This document shows, piece by piece, positions 1 through 10,985 of a stretch of 64,000 nt of DNA. Under the pieces are notes generated by a model, which did no database searches, was not told the origin of the DNA, and worked only from the letters and a program-made list of their open reading frames with translations. The position numbers and the translations under genes were made by a program. Origin of the DNA: Dimargaris cristalligena (lineage: Eukaryota; Kickxellomycota; Dimargaritomycetes; Dimargaritales; Dimargaritaceae); the NCBI GenBank assembly GCA_027576995.1, contig JANBQC010000058.1:1-64000 (forward strand), read 5' to 3'. The number at the start of each line of letters is the position of its first letter. The first letter of the stretch is position 1.

Positions 1-379
1 ACTCCCGCCCATATAGTTCCCTATCTGTCTAACATTCAAAACCCTGCACACCCGCACTGAAGTCCACCCAGACATATATATATATATATATATAAATTAG
101 GGAGCATTGCTTGCGTGGAAATAGAGGATAATGTCGAGGTAATAAACCACGGTAGAAAGAACTAGGCGATTTTCTCGAATGTTCCCTAACTCTCGCGTAC
201 ACTCTCAGGGCACTTACTGCGCCATGCATATAACCAGCGGGGGTGCAAACCACTTTACTTTATTGCGGAGGAGGGCGGTGAGTAAGCCATCTCTTACATA
301 CGTATAGGCCCCATGATATAACACGGTTTAAACAGGGGAAAGAAGGTAGGTAGGTACGCGGGTGGAGGAGGAGGGTTGT
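1..379. other. left-edge noncoding DNA
   Basis: No gene was recognised. An (AT)n microsatellite lies at 74-94. The rest is presumably the 3' flank of the Tom6-like gene on the minus strand, plus whatever lies left of the window. Confidence 0.5.
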
Positions 380-568
380 TTACACGGCAAGCAGATTGCC
401 AAACTTTTTGAGTACTACCACGGTGACGGCGAACAACGACATATTGAAAAGAATAGTGGTGTTGCCAGGGCGCCGAATGGGATCGGTGAATTGGCTAGTG
501 ATCATTTGCAGCAACCGACTGCAGAAGCTGGATTGGGTAGTGAGGGCACGGGTTGGCTTAGGGGGCAT
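380..568 (-). CDS. small tail-anchored protein, Tom6-like
   Basis: A 62-residue protein beginning MPPKPTRA, with a basic, serine-rich N-terminus and a single hydrophobic segment at about residues 38-54 close to the C-terminus. This matches fungal Tom6, a small tail-anchored outer-membrane subunit that stabilises the TOM translocase: the usual MPPK start, a short helix (LLQMIT), an Asn just before the membrane span (GNTTILF) and about 60 residues in total. The ATG sits in good context (AACCATGC) and is preceded by a pyrimidine-rich leader. Similarity in such short proteins is weak, so the family call is tentative; an unrelated tail-anchored protein is possible. It lies divergently from the pyruvate dehydrogenase kinase gene, with MIM1 further right, so the neighbourhood is mitochondrial. 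Confidence 0.5.
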   Translation of the reverse strand: MPPKPTRALTTQSSFCSRLLQMITSQFTDPIRRPGNTTILFNMSLFAVTVVVLKKFGNLLAV

Positions 569-1816
569 GGTTGCTGCTGGATTAGGCTAGTCGTGGACGG
601 TAGTGGGTTCCTTGGCGAGAGGGCGTCGAGATCTTGGAGAGGAGGATAGTTGTGGAAGAAGAAGGACTAAAGATGGAATGCGCAATGGCTAAATGAAACT
701 GGAATGCTGTTGAGTGAATTATTCTTTCTTACTCTCAATAACTCACCCTTCATTCAGTTTTACCCGCCACCAATTCTTACACTGTACTTACTTACTTACC
801 CACCTTACGTTTACGCATACATTTATTTACTTGCAGACTACAAGGCGAGTCACGTGATAATTTCGAGAGGTAGGTAAGTCAGAATGGTTGATGAAGTCTT
901 TTCCCCACCCCATAATATATCTTCGGGCTAGTTAGTCCCGGATATCAGTCCTATTGCTGGCCAGGTTAAAGGCCTCTTCCAACTGGGAAGCGATAGTTAA
1001 TAAACCGATGGTGTAAGAGATGTAATCTATTTTTGTTTCTGGGGATACCGTATAGATGGGTTGGGCTATTTGTGAGCCGGGCCCCTTATACACATGTCTC
1101 TCTCCCCCCACCACACTGACTAACATTGATTCCAAAGTGCACTCGAGATGGATGGTATGTCGCCTCCCCTTTTCATCGACTGCCTCTCTCTTGCTCTAAG
1201 ACTGAAGAACCTCTTCCGTATCTTTATATATGTGTATGTGTGTGTATATGTATATATATATATATCTCTCTCTCTCTGCGGCAGTCAATTCAGGACAAAC
1301 CAATGAACTACCGGTACTACTACTGCTACTATCATGCACCCTGACTAGCTTAGGAGAGAAGGGGGGCCGCACACTTCACGTGTTTGAGACCCCTATGACT
1401 CAGAAGGCCAGGAGGGGATAGAATGGGAGATATTTCCACGGTTAGCTGGAGATATATTCCCAGTCTCGAGAAGACAAGGATAGTTTTGGTTCAGGAGACA
1501 GAAGGGAAGTTCCATATGATTGCCAAAATCACAAGGCAGTATGGAATAGATTATATGCGGAGGAGAGGGAGCCTTTCTCCGCCAGTCACACCGGCTCCTT
1601 TCCAGCCCAGGGTGTTCCGACTTCTCCCTAACCGTCCCCAGCCGATACCCAGGTCCGCTCGACCTCTCTTTCCTTTGCCCTTCTCCATTGTACCGCTGTT
1701 TCAGACCCATTTCCCCCTTTACCACTTGAATCCCCCTTCTTCTTCTTCTTCTATTCCTCCCATTGCCGTTTCCCTCCCCCACTGGCACGCACCCTGCCAA
1801 CACTCCACCGTCCAGC
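569..1816. other. divergent intergenic region
   Basis: This holds the presumed leaders and promoters of the Tom6-like gene (leftward) and the PDK gene (rightward). A compound TG/TA/TC microsatellite lies at about 1224-1277. The 250 bases before the PDK start are strongly pyrimidine-rich, as expected for a fungal promoter and leader. No further gene was seen. Confidence 0.5.
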
Positions 1817-4331
1817 ATGGGGGCTTTCACGAAACAACTGACCGACAAGATATACCACTTCGCCAAGTTCCCCCAAACTGGCGTCTCCCTGCGCCAAATG
1901 GTCAAGTTTGGTACGTCCAACTCCTATTCGTTTTGAAGGAGGAGCACAACAGGGCTACTACCTGGAACCCATGCAGTCACAGGGCTGCTCTCTACACCCA
2001 GCTGGGCCGTTGGAATTCCCCCTCCCATATAGCAGTACTAACTCCGTTTGTCCTATTTGTTATCAATCTCCCTGTGCCTTAAATATCCCCGCACGGCAAT
2101 ATATATATATATATATATGCCTATATCACTGACCGTAAATATAAACAGGCCAGCATCCGTCGCAGGGAGTACTACTCAAGGCCTCCCAGTTTGTGTCAGG
2201 TAAGTTATCCATTAACATCCCACTGAGCGAGTATATTTTGTTTAGTGTTACGGGGACCTGGTCAGCTTCATTCCCGTTATCGGAAATAAACACCAATGCA
2301 CCATCAAATACATTCACCACCCCCAACAAATAGCATAAATTCTCAAATACTTCCCGGGTTATCTTACCCTCTCCTGCTATCCATCCCATACAGAGGAGCT
2401 CCCGATCCGCCTGGCCCGCCGGGTAGTAGAGCTCGATAACCTCCCCCATAACCTCAGTCAGATGCCCTCGGTGGTTAAAGTCAAAAATTGGTACATTGAG
2501 TCTTTTAAGGTGAGTCACACACACCAGCCTGTCTATTGGCCAGTAGCCCTCTGGCTATTTATTATAGGCGCTTTAGTACGGTGCCCCCAATTTAATTGAA
2601 CCAATGCCACGGCCCCCCGCGTAATACCAACCAACTTATTTGTATATTCACTTTGTCATACAATCTTAATTTTTAAATCCGCATCCTATGATAACCCGGG
2701 CTAATGTCCATTGCACCTTCAGGACCTTATCGAGTTTCCCAAACCCCGGCTACCCGCTGATCTTAAGTCAAAAATAAAGGATGCCTCCAAGCCCACGGAC
2801 GCAGTCCAATTACCGGCCTCGCACCCCAATCCATCCGTATCCTACTCCAATACCAGCAAGTTTCATTCTGTACCCATGAACCACCGGTAAGCTATGTCCA
2901 TGGGTGTTTGTGCTTTAAGTCAGACATGATCATAGTAAACATTCACCCGGCCGATTTCGTGACTGGCCAGTAAGCGGCATACTTATCTATGATTATTTCT
3001 TTTTGATATATATATATATATTGCATACTTTATATGAATGGCAATGCTTAGGTTTTATACACCCATGGGCGATATCGATCTGCCTCCCGAAATCGCCAAA
3101 TACAACAAGGACTTCGCCAAGTGTTTGGAAAATATTAAGCGTCGCCATGACCCGGTAGTCACCACCTTGGCCCAGGGTATTAACGAATTCAAGGCCCTAC
3201 GCCATAAAACCATCATTGACACCGAGGTTCAATCTTTCCTAGACCGCTTCTATATGTCCCGCATTGGTATTCGAGTGCTCATTGGTAAGTATTGCCATGT
3301 CGGTCAATCTCCGAAAATACCACCCCCCAGAAATCCGTCTACTTTGCCTTAGTCCTTCCAGTAAATTATCGGATGAACTATGGTCAGCTTGGTTTGGTTT
3401 GGCATGGTGACGCAATCCCACTAATCTCTTATAACCCCTCTACCTTGCACCACACTGGCCCTCTACTATTAATTTAACGCCCGGTTTACCAGGCCAACAG
3501 GTTGCACTTCAAACCAAAAATGAGCCCGACTATGTCGGCATTATCTGTACCCGTACCAAACTCTATGACATAGCCATGGAGGCCATTGCGAATGCCTCCT
3601 TCATCTGTGAGGACTACTACGGACTTTTCGCTGCCCCCAAGATCACTCTACACTGCCGGGAGGACCTAGAATTTATGTACATCCCCAGCCATTTGCATCA
3701 CATGCTATTTGAGCTGCTCAAGAATAGTCTGCGTGCCACCGTCGAACTTTACGGACCCGACGCCGACAACTACCCACCCATCAAAATTGTCGTGGCGGAA
3801 GGCCAGGAGGTAAACTTTGATTAATGACCACCGAATATGGAACGGCCATCCCACTAAAATGGCTTTATTCAACGCGATATTATTTAAATTAGCTACCTGT
3901 TAATCATATATCGTCTGTACCCCCGGATATATAATTGCTGATTATTTGCCCAATCCAACCCAGGACATTACCATTAAGGTTTCCGATGAAGGGGGCGGTA
4001 TCTCCCGAAGCGCACTGCCTATGGTGTGGACTTACATGTAAGTATTCCAAATAGCTGATTAGGCTACTAGTTAGAATCGGTTGCGGACCGGTGGATGGTT
4101 ACTTGGCAATTCACTCACTTGATTGACTTACACCATGCTTTATATTTCCCTATGCTTGGATAGGTACACGACAGCTGAAGCCCAACCTCTCGATCCTGAC
4201 TTCAACCAGACCGACTTTAAAGCCCCCATGGCCGGTTTTGGCTATGGACTGCCAATCAGTCGCTGTGTAAGTTGACCCGAATTATTCCGATTATCCTAAC
4301 CAGCCATTGAGTTTGCCCATACTCACATCAT

Positions 4332-4362
<31 letters not shown>

Positions 4363-4576
4363 CCGAGTGATATTTATCGTAATTAATTTCATGGAATCTC
4401 TTATACTTGTATTTTTATTTTGCTGACCATACGTGGTGCGAATATCCCTATTAAACCCACACTAGTACGCCCGTTATTTCGGAGGCGACCTCAAACTCAT
4501 TTCAATGGAGGGCTACGGCACTGACGCTTACCTCCACCTATGTCGACTAAGTGACAGTGCTGAGCCACTCCCATAA
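1817..4576 (+). CDS. PDK: mitochondrial pyruvate dehydrogenase kinase
   Basis: Nine exons: 1817-1910, 2149-2199, 2394-2509, 2723-2886, 3052-3284, 3493-3809, 3964-4037, 4164-4266 and 4466-4576, giving 420 residues. All joins use GT..AG and keep frame. The product phosphorylates and inactivates the E1 subunit of the pyruvate dehydrogenase complex in the mitochondrial matrix. The N-terminal helical domain carries [10 protein letters not shown]. The GHKL ATPase domain shows the N-box (ELLKNSLRA), the G1 box (DEGGG) and the G2 box (GFGYGLP). [10 protein letters not shown] is also typical of the family, and length is normal. Exon 4 adds a polar Ser/Pro/Asn-rich loop of about 25 residues that is variable in the family. 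The branched-chain kinase BCKDK is the alternative, but the motifs fit PDK better. (AT)n tracts lie in introns 1, 4 and 8. Confidence 0.95.
2099..2118. repeat. (AT)n microsatellite in PDK intron 1
   Basis: About ten AT units, 30 bases upstream of the intron 1 acceptor. Similar tracts occur in introns 4 (3006-3021) and 8 (4332-4362, followed by GA repeats) of the same gene. Confidence 0.9.
4332..4362. repeat. (TA)n(GA)n microsatellite in PDK intron 8
   Basis: A TA tract to about 4347 runs straight into a GA tract ending at about 4362, inside the last intron of the PDK gene. Confidence 0.85.
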
Positions 4577-4798
4577 CCGCCGACTTTCCCCCCTTCGATT
4601 CCCTTTGACTGTTGGAAAGCCCTTATTGTCTATGATTATATTTTATCGGAGGGCCAGGCTCCGCTCAATTGGAACTCTATGACCACTTTGTCTGGGGCAG
4701 TTGGCAATACCATCATGAATTTTTGTCGTATATATAATATCACCACCACCACCACCACCAATATACACCATCGCTGGTGCATTAGATTACTGTAGAAC

Positions 4799-4804
4799 AA
4801 TAAA
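4799..4804 (+). terminator. AATAAA polyadenylation signal for PDK
   Basis: A canonical AATAAA hexamer about 225 bases after the PDK stop codon, in AT-rich DNA. A (CAC)n tract at 4741-4759 lies within the presumed 3' UTR. Confidence 0.4.
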
Positions 4805-5220
4805 TATAACATTCTTAGCCTCAAATCTTTCTCTGGTCTTTGAATTCACAGTGCCCTCAAGGGCCAGAGGTTCGTCAGCTAGTATTGCTGATTATAACAA
4901 GGTTTAGGGTGGCTTTGATTATGTATTTCTAGCGGTTGCTGTCTGCTTTTAAATCCAAATTTGGCCTCTTAATTCGGTTGATAGCAGATAGTCCTGGCCA
5001 GCCTTCATTCCACCATTGTTAAAAGGCTGGTTGGTGGTGTATAACAAGGGCAATGACGTTTATGTGAGGCCAGCGCCACCATTAAATTAATTCACCAAAC
5101 CGTGGCTTTTTTTGGAAGACAGCAGCTTAGTTTATTCCCATTGCCAGCATGGTAAGAAGAACCAGCTGACTTGCTTTTTTATTTTAAACTTAAGATAACC
5201 TGAACTTCCTTCTTTTTGCC

Positions 5221-5228
5221 TATAAAAC
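5221..5228 (+). promoter_or_regulatory. TATA-like element upstream of MIM1
   Basis: TATAAAAC lies about 148 bases upstream of the MIM1 ATG and is followed by a pyrimidine-rich stretch (TTTCGTCTTTCTTATTC) of the kind found at fungal transcription starts. Placement is plausible, but such sites arise by chance in AT-rich DNA. Confidence 0.3.
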
Positions 5229-5368
5229 CTTGCGTGCTACTTTTCGTCTTTCTTATTCGAGAACCTTACTTTACTTTCTTAATCGGCGAACCCCATCTTT
5301 AAATCGCACCAAGTTGTCCTAGGAATTCACCCTCCCCCCCACTTCGCACTCGCACACACACGCATACA

Positions 5369-5896
5369 ATGTCCGACGCACCCCCTCCCAGCTCACTCTT
5401 TGAGACCATCCACCACCTGAATCCCTCCGAGTCGGACCTGGATGAATTTTCACCGCTGTCGTATTCCCAAGCAGAGACCATTAACACCGAGTTTACTGAC
5501 CATGCGCCCCCGACTCTCTTCGAACACAGCCACACCAGTAGTGGCCCTGCCTTTAGCACACACGGGTCCGATTCCGAGGAGGAACATTCCCCGTGGACGC
5601 ACCCCAGCGACGAATGGTCCTCCGTATTGCGCCGCAACCAGGCCGAAGCCCGGCCACAGCCGAATACCGGCGTACTAGGCCGTCGTTGGACGTCGTGGGC
5701 CGCCTGGTCCCCCTTTTTCGCCTATACCTTCCGTCTGTCGTTATCCTATCTGGTTATTCCCTTTTTCCAGGGGGTGATGCTGGGGTTCGGTGAAATTTGC
5801 GCCAACGAGCTGGCGTTCCTGTGGGGATGGAAGAACGCTAATATTATGTTCCCGCAGCTGCGACCCCGGCTACAAAAGTCGACCAAATCCAAATAA
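5369..5896 (+). CDS. MIM1: mitochondrial outer-membrane import factor Mim1/Tom13
   Basis: One exon, 175 residues. Mim1 forms the MIM complex, which inserts alpha-helical proteins, including small Tom subunits, into the mitochondrial outer membrane; the family is fungal. The first 110 residues are acidic and Ser/Thr/Pro-rich. The conserved part is near the C-terminus: a membrane span (about 118-140) leading into MLGFGEICANELAFLWGW, which matches the family signature with a GFGE turn and an HEL/NEL-type motif. The C-terminus is short and basic (RLQKSTKSK). The ATG is preceded by a leader with a TATA-like box about 148 bases upstream. Length exceeds yeast Mim1 (about 113) because of the long acidic N-terminus. 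It lies close to PDK and a Tom6-like gene. Confidence 0.88.
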   Translation: MSDAPPPSSLFETIHHLNPSESDLDEFSPLSYSQAETINTEFTDHAPPTLFEHSHTSSGPAFSTHGSDSEEEHSPWTHPSDEWSSVLRRNQAEARPQPNTGVLGRRWTSWAAWSPFFAYTFRLSLSYLVIPFFQGVMLGFGEICANELAFLWGWKNANIMFPQLRPRLQKSTKSK

Positions 5897-6234
5897 GCGA
5901 CGCCTATTCCCCTCTTTACTCTTCTCCCCAACCGTAAAAGGCACCCCCGGTTGAATATTGACACCCTCCCCCCTTGGGAATTCATTTGATCTTGCTGCGA
6001 CAATCGACGATTTAGTGGACACTATATGCTGTGGTCAGTCCGCCCCGGCCATGGCAAGGAAAGGGAAGGGGGGGAGGTGTCATGGTGTACGCCGGCCTGA
6101 TCAAAATCGGGGCTGGCCCATGTGTATTTTTTATGCTAGTGATAAGTAAACTTGATTTTAAAAATCTTACCGACTGAGTTGATTCTGGTTTGTCCATCAT
6201 GATGCCTCGTTGGCGTATATGGCGGATTTATCTT

Positions 6235-6270
<36 letters not shown>

Positions 6271-7302
6271 CCATGCGGGAAAGGGCTTGCTGCCGTAAAG
6301 TCATCCTGACGGTGATCTTCGACTAGTCGATTTTATACGGATTATCTTGCGGAACAAAGGGTAAATCCTACTATCCTGCTGGACAGTAGAAATCGACCAT
6401 AGTGGAAGGTAAATTGACCAAGAGAATATTGGAAGAATCCGTATCGCGTTACTTATACTGGTCTGTATAGCCAATAGTTGCCACTCATTTGTCAGCAAAC
6501 GTCCAAGCATTGGGGGATATGGACACGGATACAAAGGTGGTGTGCGTTTCTTTAGTAACAGGGGGGACGACAACGAGTAAAATGGAAAGGCGGCGGCTCT
6601 ATTCCTGGCTTCATTTATAATAAATACCTTTACTAGTTTGACCATTCCAACTACCCAAGGCGCTTGCGGGGGGCCCTGAGAGAGAAAGGGAAGGAGGAGC
6701 TCGTCGGTGCGACAGACTCCATTCCCCTCTCTACCTCCGTCCTTATTCTTCCTCAGCGACTTTCTACCGAATCGCCCTCCCTCAATCTCTCTCTCTCTCT
6801 CTCTCATCCTCTGGACTTAATATGCTATCTTCGGCCCCTTCTCTGTTATATCCCACCTCTCCTGTGCCCTAATCCTTCGGCTCTGGTCCACTTGCTTTAT
6901 TTCTTATCCCCGTTTAATTCGTTCCAGCATAGACCACCCTTTCCACCTCATTCTTTTGCTTCCGCTTTTTGGATCCGACTATTCCTAATTACTCTACCAG
7001 GTTACGCTACCCACTATTCCAATTGTCATCGTTTACCAGTACTATTTGGACTTCATTTACACGACTGACAATAGGGGACTTCCTCTTATTCCCCCTTCCA
7101 ATTCCCGCATGTAACATTCTTTTATTCACAAATACCTGGGGATTCCTTATCAAATCTTACCCACCCTACCCTAGCATATATTCAGAAGCGTGGTTTCGTC
7201 ACTACTCATTACCACACCACGTTTCCCCCCTAATCTTTCGTGTACCCTCCCTAGTTCAGTTGATTCTTTTCCGAAGCAGTCTTTTACATGGTTACTACCG
7301 CC
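5897..7302. other. MIM1 3' flank and BRE1 leader
   Basis: It contains an (AT)n tract (6239-6266), a short (TC)n tract near 6788-6805 and, from about 6660 to 7290, strongly pyrimidine-rich plus-strand sequence typical of a promoter and 5' UTR. Open frames on both strands here (for example 6301-6807 minus) have low-complexity, non-protein-like content. No gene was seen. Confidence 0.5.
6239..6266. repeat. (AT)n microsatellite
   Basis: About 14 uninterrupted AT units in the MIM1-BRE1 spacer. Confidence 0.9.
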
Positions 7303-10150
7303 ATGTCCGACAAGAAACGACCATCTGACGATCTGGTGACGGTCAACGCGTCGTTGGCCAACGATCAACAACCACCGCCCCTAAAGAAGCGCGTTCCCAG
7401 TATTCCCTCCGCCGATAGTCCCACCCCCGCCAGTCCAGAACCGTCCAATGACGAGGAGGATTCGCCCTGGGGTCCTGGCGTCATTCAACAATTCAAGAAG
7501 GAGGCCCTCTTCCGCAAAATGCGAGAGTACAGTCGCCAGACCGATACCCTGAAGTCCCAATTGCAGGAACTCGAACACCGCCAGGACGAACATCTCAACC
7601 AAATCGGCTGGCTCTGCGCCACATGGGATCAGACGCTGCGGAATTTGCACAACGTGGCCGGTGCCTTGGGTTCCACAGAGAATGATTCCGTTTTGCCAAC
7701 CACCGCGCCTTTATTCAGGCAATTACTTGCTCTCGATCGGGAGCCCATACCTGCCGAACAACTCCCCCCGTGTATCACTGAGCGGGCCAGTCGAATTCGG
7801 TCGACCGTTGCCCAACTTGGAGATATACTGGCCCGGTTTACTGAGCAGCGGCGCCAATGGTCCGACCAATCCACCGATAGTACGCCCGATAAAGCCCATT
7901 TGCGAGAACAGATTCAGCGGGAGGAAGAAGGCATCCTTACCCTTCTCCAGCAACAAAGTCGCCAGAATGCCGATGCTGCCACGTTAGCCCACCAGTTAGA
8001 CCTGGCCCAGGGGCAAGTCGCGACTTTAAGGCGTGATCTGGAAACCACCCGGGCGCGACTGGTCCAGAAGGAAAAGAAGTTGGACCGGCTACGCTCGCCA
8101 GTGACCACCCGTCTCTTTCAGCCGGACTCCACGGACAAAGCCCAAGCCGTCTCCGGACCCAGCCAGACACAGTCCCCCCAGCCAGCAGCACCTCCGGCCG
8201 ATACACATGAACTAGAGGAGGTAAAGCAGCTTGCCGAATCCCGGCTGAAAGAGCTGGACACCATGATTCAAGAGCGGACCGAATTGCGCCGCCGAATCGA
8301 TGCCCTACAGGTCCAACTGAACTCGATCCCGGAATCACTCATCGTGGAATCGGGCCCATACAAGTTCCTACAGACCCGCAAGGAGTACTACCAAACGGAA
8401 ATGCAGCACTATAAAGGGGTGTCCGATCGTTACCGGGCCGATATTGACGAATTCAAGACGTCCCGCACCCAATTTCAGGAATCACTAGAGGCCGAAGAGA
8501 AGGTACGTCGCAAGGCCATGGAGACCGAAATGAAACGGCTAGAAAATGACGCATCACGACTGCGGGCCATCCGGGACCATATCCAGCACCTGTATGATGC
8601 CAGCTGCGCCAAAGAGGAGCTCGAAATTAAGGCCCACCAGGAAATCCGAACCCTCGCCAACAGTCGTAAGGACCGAATTATCTCCCTGACGGCCGAGGTG
8701 CGCCGTTTACGCATGAAAATTGCGGCCGACGCGGGTGATAAAGAGGCCATCGACTTTTATATGGTCAACGAAGAGCTTTCCTTCGCCGAGTCCCTTAAGC
8801 AGCAACTCCAGAACGCCGAGAAACAAATTACGGAACTGACCCAACAGGTCACCGGTCTACAGGAAATTAAGGATCGTTCGCCGGATTTGTCCGAGGTAAG
8901 CATTTGTAACCAACTTGAACTCATTATCAATTACTGATCACCAAGCCTGATAAATTAAGGTACCGGGTATTAGACCATGGCTTAGCCAGAAACCAATATA
9001 CTTATTTGTGAAATCAGCCTATCCTGTTTGCCACGTTCTTCATCCCTGTCTTATATATTAGACTCAATTGCAGCTCGAAAAGACTCAGTCTCGGATCAAG
9101 GAATTAGAGGCCCAACTGGCCGATATCCGGGCTAAATACGGGATCGGTTCTACTGACACTGATGCCGACCCTATCCAGGCCCTAACGGCCAAAGTGGACG
9201 AGTACACCAAGAAAAATGCCGCCCTGGAAATGGATCTAAACGCCCAAAAGGTCATTGCGGAGCAGATGGTCAGCCAATTGGAGCACGCCACCGAGTCCTG
9301 GAGTCAACTCCATGAACAAAGCTCCCGCAAGATATTCGATGTGGTCAAGCGGGATGACCAACTCCAGTTGTTCCAAGCCGAGAAGTCTAAACTTTTGCAG
9401 AAATTCGCCGCACTGAACAAGCAGAAGGAGCAGAATGCCAACATGATCATGGCCCTGAAACGGCAGTCGGTTAAGCAAATGGAGCATATCCGGGTCCTTG
9501 AGGATAAGGACAAACTACTCGCGAAGCAGGTCCAGGTCCTCGAGAAAGAGGTAGTCGCGACCCAGTCGGCCGTAAAGGCCTGTAAGGAGAAACTGGAAGA
9601 CATGTCCCTCCGGCAGAATGAAGTGACTGATAGTTTGACGCGGGCCGAGACCCGGTTCAATGACGTAAGGATATTTATTAGATATTGACTGGTAATCGTA
9701 TTTCTACATGGTAATTTTATCTGGGCGGGCTTGTCCCAACTTAGAGGGCTAGTGGATTAACCTCCTGTTGTGTACTTGATATACTGTGATAATGTTATTT
9801 ACATTTCCTCCTATTAGGTTCAACGCCTATTGGCCGAACGCACGGCCAATCTTGAGAAGGAATCCCACCATAGTCGGCGACTTCAGGAAGAATGCCAAAC
9901 CCTCCGGCGGAAGCTGGACCGGTCGACCAAGGAACAGGCGGACGACCAGCTCCGAAGTGAGCGTGACGAATATAAGGCTCTCCTCAAATGCAGCTCATGC
10001 TCCACCCGGTTTAAGTCCCACGTAATAACGCGCTGCATGCATGTGTTCTGCAACGAGTGTCTCCAGGCCCGCCTGGAAACGCGGCAACGCAAATGTCCCA
10101 GTTGCGCCGAACCGTTCGGTGCCAACGACGTTCGGAAGATCTTCCTATAA
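7303..10150 (+). CDS. BRE1: E3 ubiquitin ligase BRE1 (histone H2B)
   Basis: Exons 7303-8895, 9062-9664 and 9818-10150 give 842 residues. Bre1 works with Rad6 to monoubiquitinate histone H2B during transcription elongation. Nearly the whole protein is Glu/Gln/Arg/Lys-rich coiled coil. The last 40 residues form a C3HC4 RING: CSSC, a CMH pair, CNEC and CPSC, ending FGANDVRKIFL, which is the Bre1/RNF20 C-terminal signature. The N-terminus is basic and proline-rich (KKRVPS). ATG 7303 (ACCGCCATGTCC) is preferred on context; an in-frame ATG at 7288 would add five residues. Both introns have GTAAG donors. It is convergent with the JEN1-like permease. Confidence 0.95.
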
Positions 10151-10985
10151 TGTATGACTTGACTTCCGCACCTCCCTCGTTTTTGTATATAGCCAGTGCA
10201 TACTTGCTCGTTTTTTTGTTTGCTTATTGATTTGTTTTTATTTCGAATCCCCGCATTTTCTTTGTTTATTAGATTACAATGGAGAGGCGCTGCGGGATTT
10301 ATAGATTATTATTTTTTCACTATTTCTTTCTTGTGAGATTAGTTCATGTTGATTATCGCATTCGTCACTTCGTGTGACTGGTTTTCGTCTTTATATCCAT
10401 GCGTTGGTTTCATTATTATTATTTTTCAACCGCATAGTAACTTCATTATTGTACCACGTCCATTCTTCCTTCCTTCCTATTTTTTTATAGATAAAAAAAG
10501 CAGGATTCCCCCCTCCCCCTTTCGCGTTATTGTAATTCATCTTTATTGTATGTTTGACTTCGTATACAATATCTGTAGCTTTTGAGGGTTTTTGACCAAA
10601 TTACCCATTATCATGTTCCCTGTGGTTAGCAATTATGACCAAAAGGTCGCCTGCCTTAGATTCACTTTAAATAAAACTCTACTTCATCTGACTTCGTATA
10701 CATAATTAATAATTTTTTTGCCCATACTGGTGGTATCGCACTGTGATTCTATACACTAACGCAGGTGAGATAAACAAGCGATTGGCTGATGCAACAGTGC
10801 CAACTTGTTATGGACTACTATACTATTAAATTCTAGTGGTTGGATACAACGGTATTAATGGGGGGGAGTGGTTTACTGCTGAACTATTCGGTACTTAATA
10901 AACAATAACAATAATTAAATTGATACACATACAAACTAATATTGATTGATTTGGATTTAGAATGTAACTAATTGGAGGTTCGCAA
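10151..10985. other. convergent 3' flanks of BRE1 and the JEN1-like gene
   Basis: AT-rich spacer between converging genes. An AATAAA at 10670-10675 reads rightward about 520 bases after the BRE1 stop. No gene was recognised. Confidence 0.5.

Larger units (their letters stand above)
4577..5368. other. PDK 3' flank and MIM1 promoter
   Basis: Tandem-oriented spacer between PDK and MIM1. It holds the PDK 3' UTR with an AATAAA and, near 5221, a TATA-like element. No other coding region was seen. Confidence 0.5.

Noticed and set aside
1393..2082. Open frames on both strands (minus 1393-1920, plus 1423-2082) overlapping the PDK start
   Set aside because: They overlap the PDK leader, exon 1 and intron 1, have biased Pro/Ser composition, and match no family.
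6301..7068. Open frames on both strands before BRE1
   Set aside because: They arise from the pyrimidine-rich promoter and leader; Ser/Leu/Pro low-complexity text only.
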